Origin: Agapetus fuscipes
Taxonomy: Eukaryota; Arthropoda; Insecta; Trichoptera; Glossosomatidae
Reading direction: 5' to 3'
NCBI GenBank assembly: GCA_951799405.1
Contig: OX637361.1
Coordinates: 4,611,156 to 4,675,155 of the forward strand
Length of the DNA: 64,000 nucleotides
Shown: positions 41,416 through 50,839 of the stretch, piece after piece
Position numbering within the stretch: position 1 is the first letter of the stretch
Layout: every line of letters starts with the position of its first letter
Notes under the pieces: model-generated
What the model was told of the DNA's origin: nothing
Database searches by the model: none
The model's input: the letters and a program-made list of their open reading frames with translations, nothing else
Translations under genes and position numbers: made by a program

Positions 41416-41463
<48 letters not shown>
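41416..41463 (-). repeat. (A)48 run after integrase stop
   Basis: 48 uninterrupted T on the plus strand, overlapping the stop codon of the integrase frame and followed by a TTG triplet run at 41398-41415. Confidence 0.95.
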
Positions 41464-41466
<3 letters not shown>

Positions 41467-43210
41467 TGAGAATTGGTATGAGTTTTGTAATATGGAAGAG
41501 ATTTGACTCCATTTTTTTATGTCCTGTATTTATTTCATAAATTGAATTTGAAATCTTCTGAGTAATTTGAAATGGACCAATTCTCAGCTCATCTAATTTA
41601 TTTCTATTTAATTGGTTCCCATTCTCTACATACACCATATCCCCTTCATCAAAATTAAATTGAGTTCTATTTTTATTAAAAATCTGTGTATTGTAATTAT
41701 GTGACTTTATAGAATTGTTTAATGCTATTTTTCTATCCCTTATCCAATCATCTTTTGTTTTATTTATTTTAAGTTCATTTGGCAAAAGTGAAACATCTGT
41801 ACCATCCATGAGGTATTTTGGTGCAAACCCCGTAACTGTATGTTCTGTCATATTATATTTATCTACACATTGATGAGCTATGGTTGTCCATGCTGTTCTT
41901 TGACTTTTTTCATTGATTTTACATCTGATTTTGTTGACTAATGTTTGATTGAGTCTTTCATTTAAACCGTTAGAAAACGGGGCGTTCACTGCAGTAAAAA
42001 TCATTGTTATTGAATTTTTATTACAAAAATTTTTGAATTCTTTCGAGTTTATACCCGGATATTGGTCGGTAAGGAGCATTCCAATTGTATTCGAATCTAT
42101 TACATTATTGACTAGTTTAATAAAATCATTAGCATTTTGTGTTTTAGAGGTAACAATATAAGCGTATCGTGTAAAATGGTCTACTAGAAGATGTAAATAT
42201 CTTTTAGTTGATCGTGAGCCTCCAAAACCTCCAATCGTGTCTATTGACACTATTTCAAAAGGTTTTGTGGCAGGGCCTAAATGTGACATCAGACCATACT
42301 TGTTTTGCCCTCTCTTTTTATTCTTTATACATATCTCACAGCTTTTACAATGTCTTCTAATATTTATTGTTAAATTTTTTGCTGTATAAACTGTACTAAT
42401 TTTGTTTTGCATTTGTTTTTCTCCTAAATGACACATGTTTTCGTGTACATTTTTAATAAGTTTTTTACTGAAATTCTCTGATAAAATAATTTTTTCACAT
42501 TTTCTAAGATTTTTATAGTAAACATTGTGTTTTAATAATAGTTTTGTTTTATTTTTTTGTACATGTTCATTGTTTTTCTGATCTGTAACGATATCATTTA
42601 AATTGATCATGTTTACAATTTGTAATTGTTCATCAGTATCATTGTCTGCATCCAGTACTGGGTTCCTACTTAAACAGTCTGCTTCTAAATTTTCTTTTCC
42701 TGGAGCATATTTTATTTTAAAATCATACTGTGATAAATAATATGTCAAATCTCCTAACTCGTCATCTGTCCTAGCTTTAATATTTAAATTTTCCAATGGT
42801 TTATGGTCTGAATATACTGTAAATGATTTACCTATTAACCAGTATTGCCAATATCTTATTGCTTCTTTAATGGCTAAGCATTCTAAATAAACAGCTTTCT
42901 TTTTCTTTTGTAGCAGATTCAATTTTTTTGAAAAGTATGCCACTGGTTTGTTTTTTCCATTTGGTTGTGTTTGCTTTAGCACTGCTCCAATACCTTCTAA
43001 GGATGCATCGGTGTAAATATTTATTGGCAAATTCTGATCAAATATTTCTAATATTGGCTGAGAGCATAATAAGTTCTTAACTTGTTCAAAAGAATTTTGA
43101 CAATCTGCAGACCAATTAAATTTCTGATTTTTTCTAAGTAAATTATGAAGAGGTTCTAAAATTACCGCACTTTTAGGTATATATTCATGATAGAAATTAA
43201 TTTTTCCCAA
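41462..43210 (-). CDS. pol: gypsy pol: RT end, RNase H, integrase
   Basis: 582 codons downstream of an in-frame stop (43212-43214). Residues 1-60: end of reverse transcriptase (GKINFYHEYIPKSAVILEPL). About 60-190: RNase H with YTDAS (Asp68), the KEAIRYWQYW helix and YSDHKPLE (Asp135). About 250-300: integrase zinc motif His256, His261, Cys291, Cys294. Core: Asp324 (VSIDTIG), Asp382 (LTDQYPG), Glu418 (NERLNQ), with 35 residues between the last two, the D,D35E pattern. The end has a GPF-type module (LRIGPFQITQ) and no chromodomain. The first Met (CTC/TTG-type start) is not a real start: the segment is part of the same polyprotein as 43214-44509, in the same frame. It would remove the RNA template and insert cDNA in the nucleus. 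Confidence 0.93.
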
Positions 43211-43211
43211 A

Positions 43212-43214
43212 AAT
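43212..43214 (-). other. in-frame stop in pol
   Basis: TAA within the reverse transcriptase, between KTQKNVR and FLGKINFY. Relatives have a sense codon here. The two halves are in the same frame, so this is a nonsense change and not a shift. Confidence 0.9.
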
Positions 43215-44535
43215 TATCGAACATTTTTCTGAGTTTTCGGTGTGGGGAATTCTTTTATAGAAACAAGATTATCTCTTATTGGTCGTACTGTATTATTGTG
43301 TATTATGTGACCGAGATATTTCACTGAGTCTGCAGCAAATGTACACTTTGTAAATTTTAATCTAAAGCCTTCACTTTTTATAGCTTCTAACAATTGTGTG
43401 AGATGGATAATGTGCTCGGAAAAAGTCTTGGAAAATACTAGGATATCATCTATGTAGTTAACTGCATAATCAGTAAGCTTATATTTTCTTAAAATGTTAC
43501 CTAGTATCCTTTGAAAAATAGCTGGTGATGTTTTTAACCCAAAAGGTAAACACGTCCATTGATAATGCCCGTCCTGCGTCACAAATGCAGTTTTTTTCCT
43601 GTCTTCAATTTTCAGCGGGATTGACCAAAAGGCTGAATTGATGTCTAGCGTTGTAAAATATGATGAGTTTCTTGTCTTAATCACTAAGTCGTCGATCAGT
43701 GGGAATGGTTGCGCTTGAGGTACCACTATTTTGTTAAAATCTCTAAAATCTATGCATAATCTTGATTTTTTGTTGTCTTCTTTTTTGAAAGCTAATGTTA
43801 CTGGTGCCGCAAATGGACTATAAGATTCCTCTATAAGCTTTTTGTCTAGTAACTTTGCCACTTGTTCTTCTATTTCCTTTTTGTCTTCAATTGAACATCT
43901 GTAGGGCCTTTTACAGCAATATTTGTCCATAAGTAGATCAATACGTGCTTCATATTCTCTGACCGTTCCAATGTCATATTTATCTTTTGCAAATATTGAT
44001 TTGTAAGTATCTATTAGTTTGTATATTTCTGATTTTTGTTCAATGTTTAATTTACTTACTTTGAAATCCCCTTCTTTTATGTGTTCATTGAAATTTATTT
44101 CACATTTGTGTATGTGTTTTGTTTCTTGTTCTTCAGAATGTAGAATATGTGATTCTTCTTTTATGCTCATCTTGTCTTCTTCTGATTTGTTAGATTGGAT
44201 AATTTGTAATTCTTCGTTTTGGATTAATCTGAAATTTTTGATACAATCCAAACCAATTAGAAAATCGTAATCAAAATTTTCATTATCTACTACAAATACA
44301 TCCATATTTTTTTCTATATTGTAGATTTTTATTTTTAGTGTTATCAAACCTTTTGTTTTCTTCCCACCATTAATAGTCTTCAAGTTTACTATTTGCATAT
44401 TACTTGTAAGTTCCTTTGGCTGTATTTTCAATAAATTTGCATTAATTAATGAAACATTCGACCCAGAATCATATATTCCAGAAACTCTTAAAGTATCATT
44501 TAATAGCAAATTAACTTTTATTAATGGTGGTACCT
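43214..44535 (-). CDS. pol: gypsy pol: protease and reverse transcriptase
   Basis: Open from the -1 shift site at 44539 to the stop at 43214. No ATG at the beginning (the first listed Met would be TTG at 44509), in keeping with expression as a gag-pol fusion. Numbering from 44509: protease with the catalytic GIYDSGS (Asp14), retroviral-type aspartic fold to about residue 110; reverse transcriptase from about 200 with LCIDFRDFN, TTLDINSAFW, LPFGL (321-325) and YIDD (352-355) as active site. It would mature gag-pol and copy element RNA in cytoplasmic particles. The frame ends within the connection region at the premature stop. Confidence 0.93.
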
Positions 44536-45426
44536 CTAGTTTTTTTGATTATTATCGTTCAATTCAATTTCTAATTTAGAATTATTAACAGTTCTTAAAT
44601 TTGGTTTTAAATTCTTTTCTTTAAACCAACAATTCTCCTCAGGGTGGTAACGTTTCCCTTTTTTCACGTTAACACAGATACGGCATGGTTTTTTTTCTTC
44701 AATTTGTTTGGGTCTGGTGTCAGAATACATGGTACTTTTTTTATTATCCTTATTGTTTTCAACAAGTTGTTCCAATTTCCCTATTTCATTGTACAGGCTT
44801 GCGGTTGTTTTTACAGTATTTTTATCAATTTTATCCATTACGTTGTCTGGTAATCCCATAACAATCATATTTATCATTGTTTTGATATCAATATCTTTAT
44901 TAATTTCCAATAACAACCGCTCTTTCTTTATGGCATATTCCAGCATTGATCCCACTTGAAATTTAAATCTAAATGCATATTTTACACGACACCAACCTTC
45001 TCCTCCATAAGTTTCAGTAAAATTTTCTCTCCAGTCTTGCCATTTGGAGCTCAACGTCATTTTTATTAGCATACTGTTGTACCAATCAAGACAATTTTTT
45101 TCTAATAGGTATTTTAATACCTGAATTTTTTCTTCATCATCATTAATTTCAAACCTTAGACACTCGTTCTCAAAGTTCGTTATCCATTGATCCGCATTAC
45201 ATGTTTTATTTGAGAATTTGTCCATGAAAAATCTCTCAGCAGTTTTTTCTATATTTTTCTCCTCTGTCGTCTTGATAGCATTGTTAGTATGTGAAGCCTT
45301 TGTTTCTTCTGTAATTTCATTTAAATATTGGTCACCAAATTGTAAGTTGTCTCCGTCATCCAGATATACTTTCCTCAACTCTGCATTTACAGGAATCCAT
45401 ATAGAGCGCACTTCATGCCTTTTTTT
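44536..45426 (-). CDS. gag: gypsy gag
   Basis: Structural particle protein. The frame is open from about 45450 to the stop at 44536. It has no ATG near its start (45411 is GTG), so it probably follows the short upstream frame by a -1 shift. Residues 60-200 (numbered from 45411) look like a gag capsid region (ADQWITNFENEC, WQDWRENFTETYGG, EYAIKKERLLLEINKD). Near the end CRIC-x9-H-x4-C (Cys243, Cys246, His256, Cys261) is a zinc knuckle of unusual spacing; the classic retroviral form is CX2CX4HX4C. It ends DNNQKN, whose last codons form the pol slippery site. Lys-rich, as expected for RNA binding. Confidence 0.9.
   Translation of the reverse strand, partial: KKRHEVRSIWIPVNAELRKVYLDDGDNLQFGDQYLNEITEETKASHTNNAIKTTEEKNIEKTAERFFMDKFSNKTCNADQWITNFENECLRFEINDDEEKIQVLKYLLEKNCLDWYNSMLIKMTLSSKWQDWRENFTETYGGEGWCRVKYAFRFKFQVGSMLEYAIKKERLLLEINKDIDIKTMINMIVMGLPDNVMDKIDKNTVKTTASLYNEIGKLEQLVENNKDNKKSTMYSDTRPKQIEEKKPCRICVNVKKGKRYHPEENCWFKEKNLKPNLRTVNNSKLEIELNDNNQKN
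44539..44545 (-). promoter_or_regulatory. -1 ribosomal frameshift site, gag/pol
   Basis: Minus strand A AAA AAC immediately before the gag stop TAG (44538-44536). Slipping back one base continues in the pol frame (LEVPPLIKVN). This heptamer is one of the known -1 signals. A GGTACC-containing palindrome follows, but no strong pseudoknot is obvious by eye. Confidence 0.8.
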
Positions 45427-45611
45427 TAGTGATTTTTTATTTTTGTAAATATATCTGAGGAGTATATGGCAGTATGTTTACTTACTGGCTTTAAATCATC
45501 TGGGATTTCAAAAACACCTCCGATCGGTGTTTCAATTGAGGTTATGCATATCACATTAGTTTTGCCATCCGTGGACCCCAATACGACAAATTTAAACCGT
45601 AGTTTATTCAT
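45426..45611 (-). CDS. short first gag frame
   Basis: 61 codons from an ATG 20 nt downstream of the 5' LTR (MNKLRFKFVVLGSTDGKTNV...) to a TAA at 45426. No known domain. Its last codons (ATA AAA AAT CAC TAA) contain A AAA AAT in frame, and a -1 shift there would enter the gag frame. It is therefore probably the N-terminus of gag, either by programmed shifting or cut off by an indel in the A-rich stretch. Confidence 0.7.
   Translation of the reverse strand: MNKLRFKFVVLGSTDGKTNVICITSIETPIGGVFEIPDDLKPVSKHTAIYSSDIFTKIKNH
45432..45438 (-). promoter_or_regulatory. possible second -1 slippery heptamer
   Basis: Minus strand A AAA AAT in the zero frame of the 61-codon frame, six bases before its stop; the -1 frame is gag. 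An ordinary indel in the adjacent A8 run is the alternative. Confidence 0.5.
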
Positions 45612-45621
45612 TTTAATCGAA

Positions 45622-45631
45622 ATTGTAGTTT
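45622..45631 (-). other. putative self-priming site
   Basis: Minus strand AAACTACAAT directly after the 5' LTR. No match to a tRNA 3' end (no TGG start). Its exact complement, ATTGTAGTTT, lies inside the LTR (45733-45742), as in Tf1/sushi-type self-priming. Confidence 0.5.
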
Positions 45632-45914
45632 TGTAAGATTGTAATTTATAGATAAATTAAATAACTTTAATTTTATGAAAACATATATTTGTTTAGAATT
45701 TAAGACAGTTGAAGTTGCTTATTATTTATAGGAAACTACAATCACGTCGTTTAATTCTTTTTACAATCTTATCGACTTGCACGCGCACCGTCCGGCAAAA
45801 TGGCTAATGGCTGTTCACCAGAAAGTAGGTAAATACCTGAGTGCCGACCGAGCGCTACAAATAAACAAGAATACCTATTAAAGGAGCTTAATACGTAGTT
45901 GTAGTTCCTTTACA
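45632..45914 (-). repeat. 5' LTR
   Basis: 283 bp, ends TG...CA on the element strand (starts TGTAAAGGAAC, ends ATCTTACA). Should hold the promoter; no strong TATA box is seen near the putative R start. Confidence 0.95.
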
Positions 45915-46579
45915 TATATATTTTTTAATAATTTCTAGTCCTCAGATATCACAAGTCAATGTGTACCACTGACCACCCCGCTACGAGACGCTACTTAAAT
46001 ATTAAATGCTTTCTCGGGCGAGTAGCTTGGCTGAGACGACTACTTCCCGGCACAACTAAATGGATATTTATTTCTATTTAATCTGAGATGGGATTTTGCT
46101 GGGGTGACTGCGTCCCAGTGCTAACCTCCGCCCCGCGTTTGGGGACATTAATTACATCAAATTGCTCGCTTGTTTATTTTATAAACAGGATTAAAACCAA
46201 ACCAAACGTAGCGAGAATCACGCAAAAAAAAAATTACAGTTTCCCTTACCTGTGTAACTATTTTCCTCATTTATCCACTGCATTTAGTAAGGCTACATTG
46301 GATGCACTTACATTGAGAAACAATGGATACAAAAGTACATTTAAACATGGTATTTTAAACATCTTGTCTGAATAAAGGATTTACGAAAGAGAAGCTTTCA
46401 AAGGGCATTCTGAAAATTCTGAAAAAATATTTTTATTCTTCAGAAAAAAAAAAAATTTATTCTTCAGAAAAAAAAATTTGGAAAAAAAACAGCAATTGAT
46501 TTTAAATTAGTTATTTTTCTCGACAGGTAAACCGCACTGGTCTCGTGTGACGAGGTTCCTTAGTTACCAATTTCGTAAT
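45915..46579. other. gypsy right flank, low-copy
   Basis: Begins with the TATATA duplication and repeat I sequence (TTTCTAGTCCTCAGATATC). The frame at 46088-46375 has no domain. Confidence 0.4.
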
Positions 46580-46918
46580 CTAACGTAACTAAGCTGTACA
46601 TTAGTGTAACTTGTTGGCACTTTTTCCCGCAAGGGGTCGCATCGCATGTGATGAGTGGAATCTTTTTTTTTTTATAGACAAGAGGGCCGGCCGTACGCTA
46701 ACCACAGTTGAAGTGAGGTTTCCCAGCTCTCAAGGAAACTGGTACTCATTTCATCTGTTTCAAGACTGATTACACCTTGGCGGAATTTAATTTAAGGTTT
46801 GATACTTTGAAATACATAAACACCGAAACGGTTAACTAATGCTGACAACCTCGGTGGGATTTGATCCCGAGCTCTCGGCATGGAATGCAAGCACTCTACC
46901 AACTGAGCTATCGATCGA
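46580..46918 (-). repeat. SINE-B, full length
   Basis: Complete minus-strand copy with intact head (ATAGCTCAGTTGGTAGAGTG). Confidence 0.9.
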
Positions 46919-47192
46919 TATTACAAAATATACATTTCTTATTCCCCAGTAAGCCGTGTGACGCCACAACTTTCTCTATGTCAATGTGCGGATCTCATTG
47001 GAGCTACTTGGTATGGTGATTGACCAAAAACAATGGAGATCGATAAAAAAAAACATAATTACATTTGTATATTTTTTCACAAATGGCAATTGATTATGGT
47101 TATAAGTGTTATAACCTAAAAATAATATTTTTCTTTTTTAGTTGAAGATTTTATTTATTTGTATACTGTTTTGTCTACCAAACATTCTAAAA

Positions 47193-47460
47193 ATGGTTCA
47201 CTTTGACAATGTCACCCTGTTTCAGGAAAGGTTGGCAAGGTTTGGCTAAGTTAAGTGAAATGCAAATTTAGTTGATATTGTACTCACGAAATTTCGCCAG
47301 TAAATATTTAGTAACCATTTCGTTGACTTATTGGTTGGTTGGTATGGGTATGGGTTTTTACGTTGTAACTTCACATACGGCATGTGTAAGCTCAAATTCA
47401 TAAGTGTCTGCTTGTGAGCATGCATTAGATATAAATTTAAAATGGTAATACATCATTTGA
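47193..47460 (+). repeat. SINE-A/repeat J composite
   Basis: SINE-A middle (TGGTTCACTTTGACAATGTC), then repeat J (GTTTGGCTAAGTTAAGTGAA, AATTTCGCCAGTAAATATTT), then SINE-A start (GTTGACTTATTGGTTGG) and 3' part. The same order, inverted, at 49375-49640. Confidence 0.7.
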
Positions 47461-48002
47461 ATTTTATTATTTGGGTTTTTATATTGTAGGTCCACATGCG
47501 GCATGTGTGAGCCAAAAGACAAAAATTTCACTTGTTCGTGTAAATATTATCAAACCAATATATTCCTATTCCAAATTTCTTTGTCTTCTTCAAAAAACAA
47601 CATAATTCTACTTCTCTTTTACTTACAAATTTGTTTACTGATATTTCGCCTGCTTAGTGCTGTATCAATAATTTAATCAATCCGCACACCACATTATAGA
47701 TTTAGTTTTATCCTCTTGTTCTACGCTGGCAGCGGTTTTCTATAACAGTAAGCGCTTTTGCGTCGCTAGCTTTTAAAAGCGCGCTACAGATGGTTACGAA
47801 GGCGTGTCACTTTTGCGTTTAAACATGGCGATCCTGCATGCCACAAATAAAATTCAAATTGAAATACTCTGCTCAGCTCCAAAGAAGTCACCCACAAAAG
47901 AGACGAAAAGTCAGCTGAAAGTCTTCAAGAAGTATCAAGAAAAAGAAAAAACAAGGAAAGATGCAAAAATATGGACCACGGTCAAAACCCGGAACGAAAA
48001 AG
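47461..48002. other. no recognised gene
   Basis: A SINE-A scrap lies at 47475-47510. The Lys-rich open frame 47804-48007 (KSPTKETKSQLKVFKKYQEK) precedes the LINE-A insertion and is unrecognised. Confidence 0.4.
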
Positions 48003-48582
48003 AATGACAGGTGAACTTGAAAGAAGAGTAATGAAGGGCAGGTGTGTACTGGGTGCCACAGCTTGTATCGCCAAAAATCAAAACATATCTAAAAATGCTC
48101 GATTGGCGGTACGCAGTGGCATACTTTTACCCACCTTGATGTATGGAAGCGAGGCCTGGACGGTGAATGAAAGTGAAATTAGTAAAGTCCATACTGTTGA
48201 AATGGACTTTCTAAGAAGTATGATTGGGAAAAAACGGAGTGACAGGGTGAGGAATGATTTTGTAAGAAAAGAATGTGGTGCAAAAGAAAGTGTGAAAGTG
48301 AAGATTAAAAGAAGTTTGTTAAGATGGTTTGGGCATATGGAGAGAATGAATGAGGAAAGACTGACGAAGAAAGTATATGTTGGTAAAATAGATGGATGTC
48401 GTGGTAGAGGAAGACCGAGAAAGGTATGGATGGACCAAATATCCGAAATTGCGAATGAATGGAATATCCAGAGTCATAATAAAAGAAGAGCTTGTATGAA
48501 GAAGGTTATGACTCTGGAGGAAATGAAAGAAGTATGCAAGGATAGAAAGAAATGGCGGTTGATCTGTGATGTTGGCGGCTAG
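48003..48582 (+). pseudogene. LINE-A C-terminal domain
   Basis: About 193 codons, intact and near-identical to residues 397-590 of copy 1 (RMTGELERRVMKGRCVLGAT, RWFGHMERMNEERLTKKVYV, GRGRPRKVWMDQI, KKWRLICDVGG). The in-frame ATG at 47971 belongs to flanking DNA (MDHGQNPERK), so the 203-codon frame is an accidental fusion. It lacks the reverse transcriptase active site and cannot move on its own. Confidence 0.9.
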
Positions 48583-48689
48583 GGTTTGTTAAAGCGAAAT
48601 TGGTTTTATGATTTAGTTTTTTTTTTTTTTTATGTCCATGTATATATTGTTATTTATTGATTTAAAAAATGTAATTTGTCATGTATGTT

Positions 48690-48948
48690 CCTTGACTTAT
48701 AGGTTGTTATGCGGCTGACCACCCATAATATAAAAAATTGGTTCACTTTGCCTATGTCACCCCTGTTTCAGGGAAGGACGGCAAGAGTTGCAAAGCTTAT
48801 GTTCATTTGAGATTGGGTTTTTATATTGTAGGTCCACATGCGGCATGTGTTAGCGCGAAATTATACATATCTGCTTGTGGGAATGCATTTAATTTAGATC
48901 TTGAATGATACATATCTTTGCAGCTTAGATTAGATTAGATTAGATTAG
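48690..48948 (+). repeat. SINE-A sequence as LINE-A 3' end
   Basis: CTTGACTTATAGGTTGTTAT to GCAGCTTAGATTAGATTAG, about 108 bp after the LINE-A stop. Confidence 0.92.
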
Positions 48949-48950
48949 AA

Positions 48951-49370
48951 AAAATCAAGCATCTGAATCCGGCCGTGAAAGCCTAAAAACATTTCATCAT
49001 TGTTTTGTATAGTACATGGTACATTTACTTTGTATAGTACTTGGTACATTTTAAATGGGGGCGAAAAATATTGCATCACTCGGCTATTTAGGACTTAGTT
49101 TTGACTCTGACTACCAACAACTCTAACGCTGTCAATCAAACAAGGCCGTTTGAAACTGACAGCTCATTTTGAGGTTATAAAGATTTGTTGTTATTTTTGT
49201 TGCTTTTGGGTAAATCTGCCAAGCATTTTAAGCAGTAGGTATGAAATTTCAGTTGAGATAAATAAATACGAATTCATTTTTAAATTCCTGAACTTTTCGA
49301 TTGAGTTTGAAATATAATATATTTGAATGCATTATATTGTTAATATGCTAGAGATCCAGTCTTTTAAGGT
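48951..49370. other. no recognised feature
   Basis: CCGGCCGTGAAAGCCTAAA at 48969 recalls the Penelope-like debris at 28905. The rest is unassigned. Confidence 0.35.
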
Positions 49371-49374
49371 ATTT

Positions 49375-49640
49375 TTTAATCTATAATCTTTGTTGAAAAG
49401 ATATATTACCATTTTAAAATCCCACAAGCAGACACTTGTAAGTTTGAGATTACACGTAATGTTAACTTACAACGTAGAAACCCATACCAACCAACCAATA
49501 AGTCAATGAAATGGTCACTAAATATTTACTGGCGAAATTTTGTGAGTAAAATATCAACTAAATTTGCATTTCAGTTAACTTAGCCAAATCTTGCCGACCT
49601 TCCCTGAAACAGGGCGACATTGGCAAAGTGATCCGGTTTT
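49375..49640 (-). repeat. SINE-A/repeat J composite, inverted
   Basis: Inverse of 47193-47460: ACCAATAAGTCAATGAAATG, ATTTACTGGCGAAATTTTGT, GCATTTCAGTTAACTTAGCC, CCCTGAAACAGGGCGAC. Confidence 0.7.
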
Positions 49641-49649
49641 AGAATGCGT

Positions 49650-49912
49650 GGTTCCTTGACTTATAGGTTGGTATGCGGCTGACCACCCATACTGTAAAAA
49701 ATGGTTCACTTTGCCAATGTCACCCCTGCTTCAGGGAAGGTCGGCAAGAGTTGCAGGGCTTATGTTCATTTGAGATTGGGTTTTTTATATTGTAGGTCCA
49801 CATGCGGCATGTGTAAGCGCGAAATTATGCATGTCTGCTTGTGGGAATGCATTTAATATGAATCTAAAATGATACATATCTTTGCAGCTTAGATTTAGAT
49901 TTAGATTTTAGA
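49650..49912 (+). repeat. SINE-A, full length
   Basis: TTCCTTGACTTATAGGTTGG to GCAGCTTAGATTTAGATTTA. Confidence 0.92.
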
Positions 49913-50119
49913 TCGCTTCAAAAAGAAACATGCAAAAATGGCACGCAGGAAATGAATGTTTGAAGCACGCGCTATAAAATATTATGAATAACGAGGTGTA
50001 CTTTAAAATGTTGCCATCATATAATATTCACGCGGTAAAGACAAACCGCGGTAAAACTTTATCCCATATTTAAAATTTCCGGTAAGCTGAAACGGCAGAG
50101 AGTCTGGCGAGTGGGTAAT

Positions 50120-50370
50120 ACTGGTGACAGGTTCAAACGGCACAATGACAAAACGACACATGATATAAAGACACATGAAAGAACGACACATGACAGAACG
50201 AAACATGACATAAAGACACATGACAGAACGACACATGACATAAAGACACATGACAGAACGACACATGACATAAAAACACATGACAAAACAACACAGAAAA
50301 TACATCAATAAAACAATGTTTTTTCATGTTTCATGTGCTGTTTATGGTTTGTTCTGTTTTAAGTATGTGA
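50120..50370. repeat. minisatellite-related repeat, inverted phase
   Basis: Repeats of ACACATGACAGAACGACACA and ACACATGACATAAAGACACA (50155-50290), then AATACATCAATAAAACAATG and GTTCTGTTTTAAGTATGTGA. The flanking part matches the minus strand of 22160-22250. Confidence 0.75.
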
Positions 50371-50379
50371 TGTTTTCCT

Positions 50380-50472
50380 TGACTTATAGGTTGGTATGCG
50401 GTTGACCACCCATGCTGTAGAAAATGGTTTACTTTGCCAATGTCACCCCTGTTTCAGGGTAGGTAGACAAGA
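50380..50472 (+). repeat. SINE-A 5' half (split)
   Basis: CTTGACTTATAGGTTGGTAT to TTTCAGGGTAGGTAGACAAG. Continues at 50691. Confidence 0.85.
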
Positions 50473-50690
50473 GATATCCTGCCGCCGTTCCACTAGGGGT
50501 GGCCGGTACCTCCGCAGATGCGCTTCCACTTTTTTCTGTCCTTACAAACCACTTTCATTTCCTCAGTATTCATCACCTTTTTCATACATACCTACTCTTC
50601 TCTTATTCTCACTCTGCAGGTTCCATTCTTTCGCAATCTCCCCTATTTGGTCTAAATCTAGGTGCAGTCTTTGGTCTATCTAGGTGCAGG
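50473..50690 (-). pseudogene. LINE-B relative inserted in SINE-A
   Basis: Same subfamily as 9354-9845: plus strand TATCCTGCCGCCGTTCCACT, GGGGTGGCCGGTACCTCC, then about 55 C-terminal codons, broken. Confidence 0.75.
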
Positions 50691-50815
50691 GGATTTTTAT
50701 GTTGTAAGCCCACATACGGCATGTGTAAGCCCAAACATGTACGTGTCTGCTTGTGGGATCGCATTTAATATGAATCTTAAATGTAATGTACTTTTGCAAC
50801 ATAGATGATTGATTA
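50691..50815 (+). repeat. SINE-A 3' half
   Basis: GGATTTTTATGTTGTAAGCC to TTTTGCAACATAGATGATT. Confidence 0.8.
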
Positions 50816-50839
50816 TTAGGTTACAATGATGTACTTTCC

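Larger units (their letters stand above)
40998..45914 (-). mobile_element. Ty3/gypsy LTR retrotransposon
   Basis: 4917 bp. Two 283-bp LTRs with TG...CA ends, flanked by TATATA at 40992-40997 and 45915-45920. On the minus strand: 5' LTR, possible self-priming site, a short first gag frame, gag, protease, reverse transcriptase, RNase H, integrase, a 48-nt A run, polypurine tract, 3' LTR. No env frame. It sits in repeat I. The LTRs appear identical, so insertion is recent, although one stop codon and a gag frame break are present. Confidence 0.95.
48003..48950 (+). mobile_element. LINE-A copy 2, 5'-truncated
   Basis: The C-terminal third of the LINE-A frame to the stop at 48582, about 108 bp of 3' UTR, and the SINE-A-type end (48690-48948) with GATTAGATTAGATTAG tail. 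Confidence 0.92.

Noticed and set aside
41462..45611. Endogenous retrovirus with env
   Set aside because: No frame follows integrase before the polypurine tract, so this is an LTR retrotransposon.
45623..45660. Standard tRNA primer-binding site next to the 5' LTR
   Set aside because: The bases after the LTR do not begin TGG and match no common tRNA 3' end known to me; TTGGGGTCCACGG about 45 bp inside lies within coding sequence.
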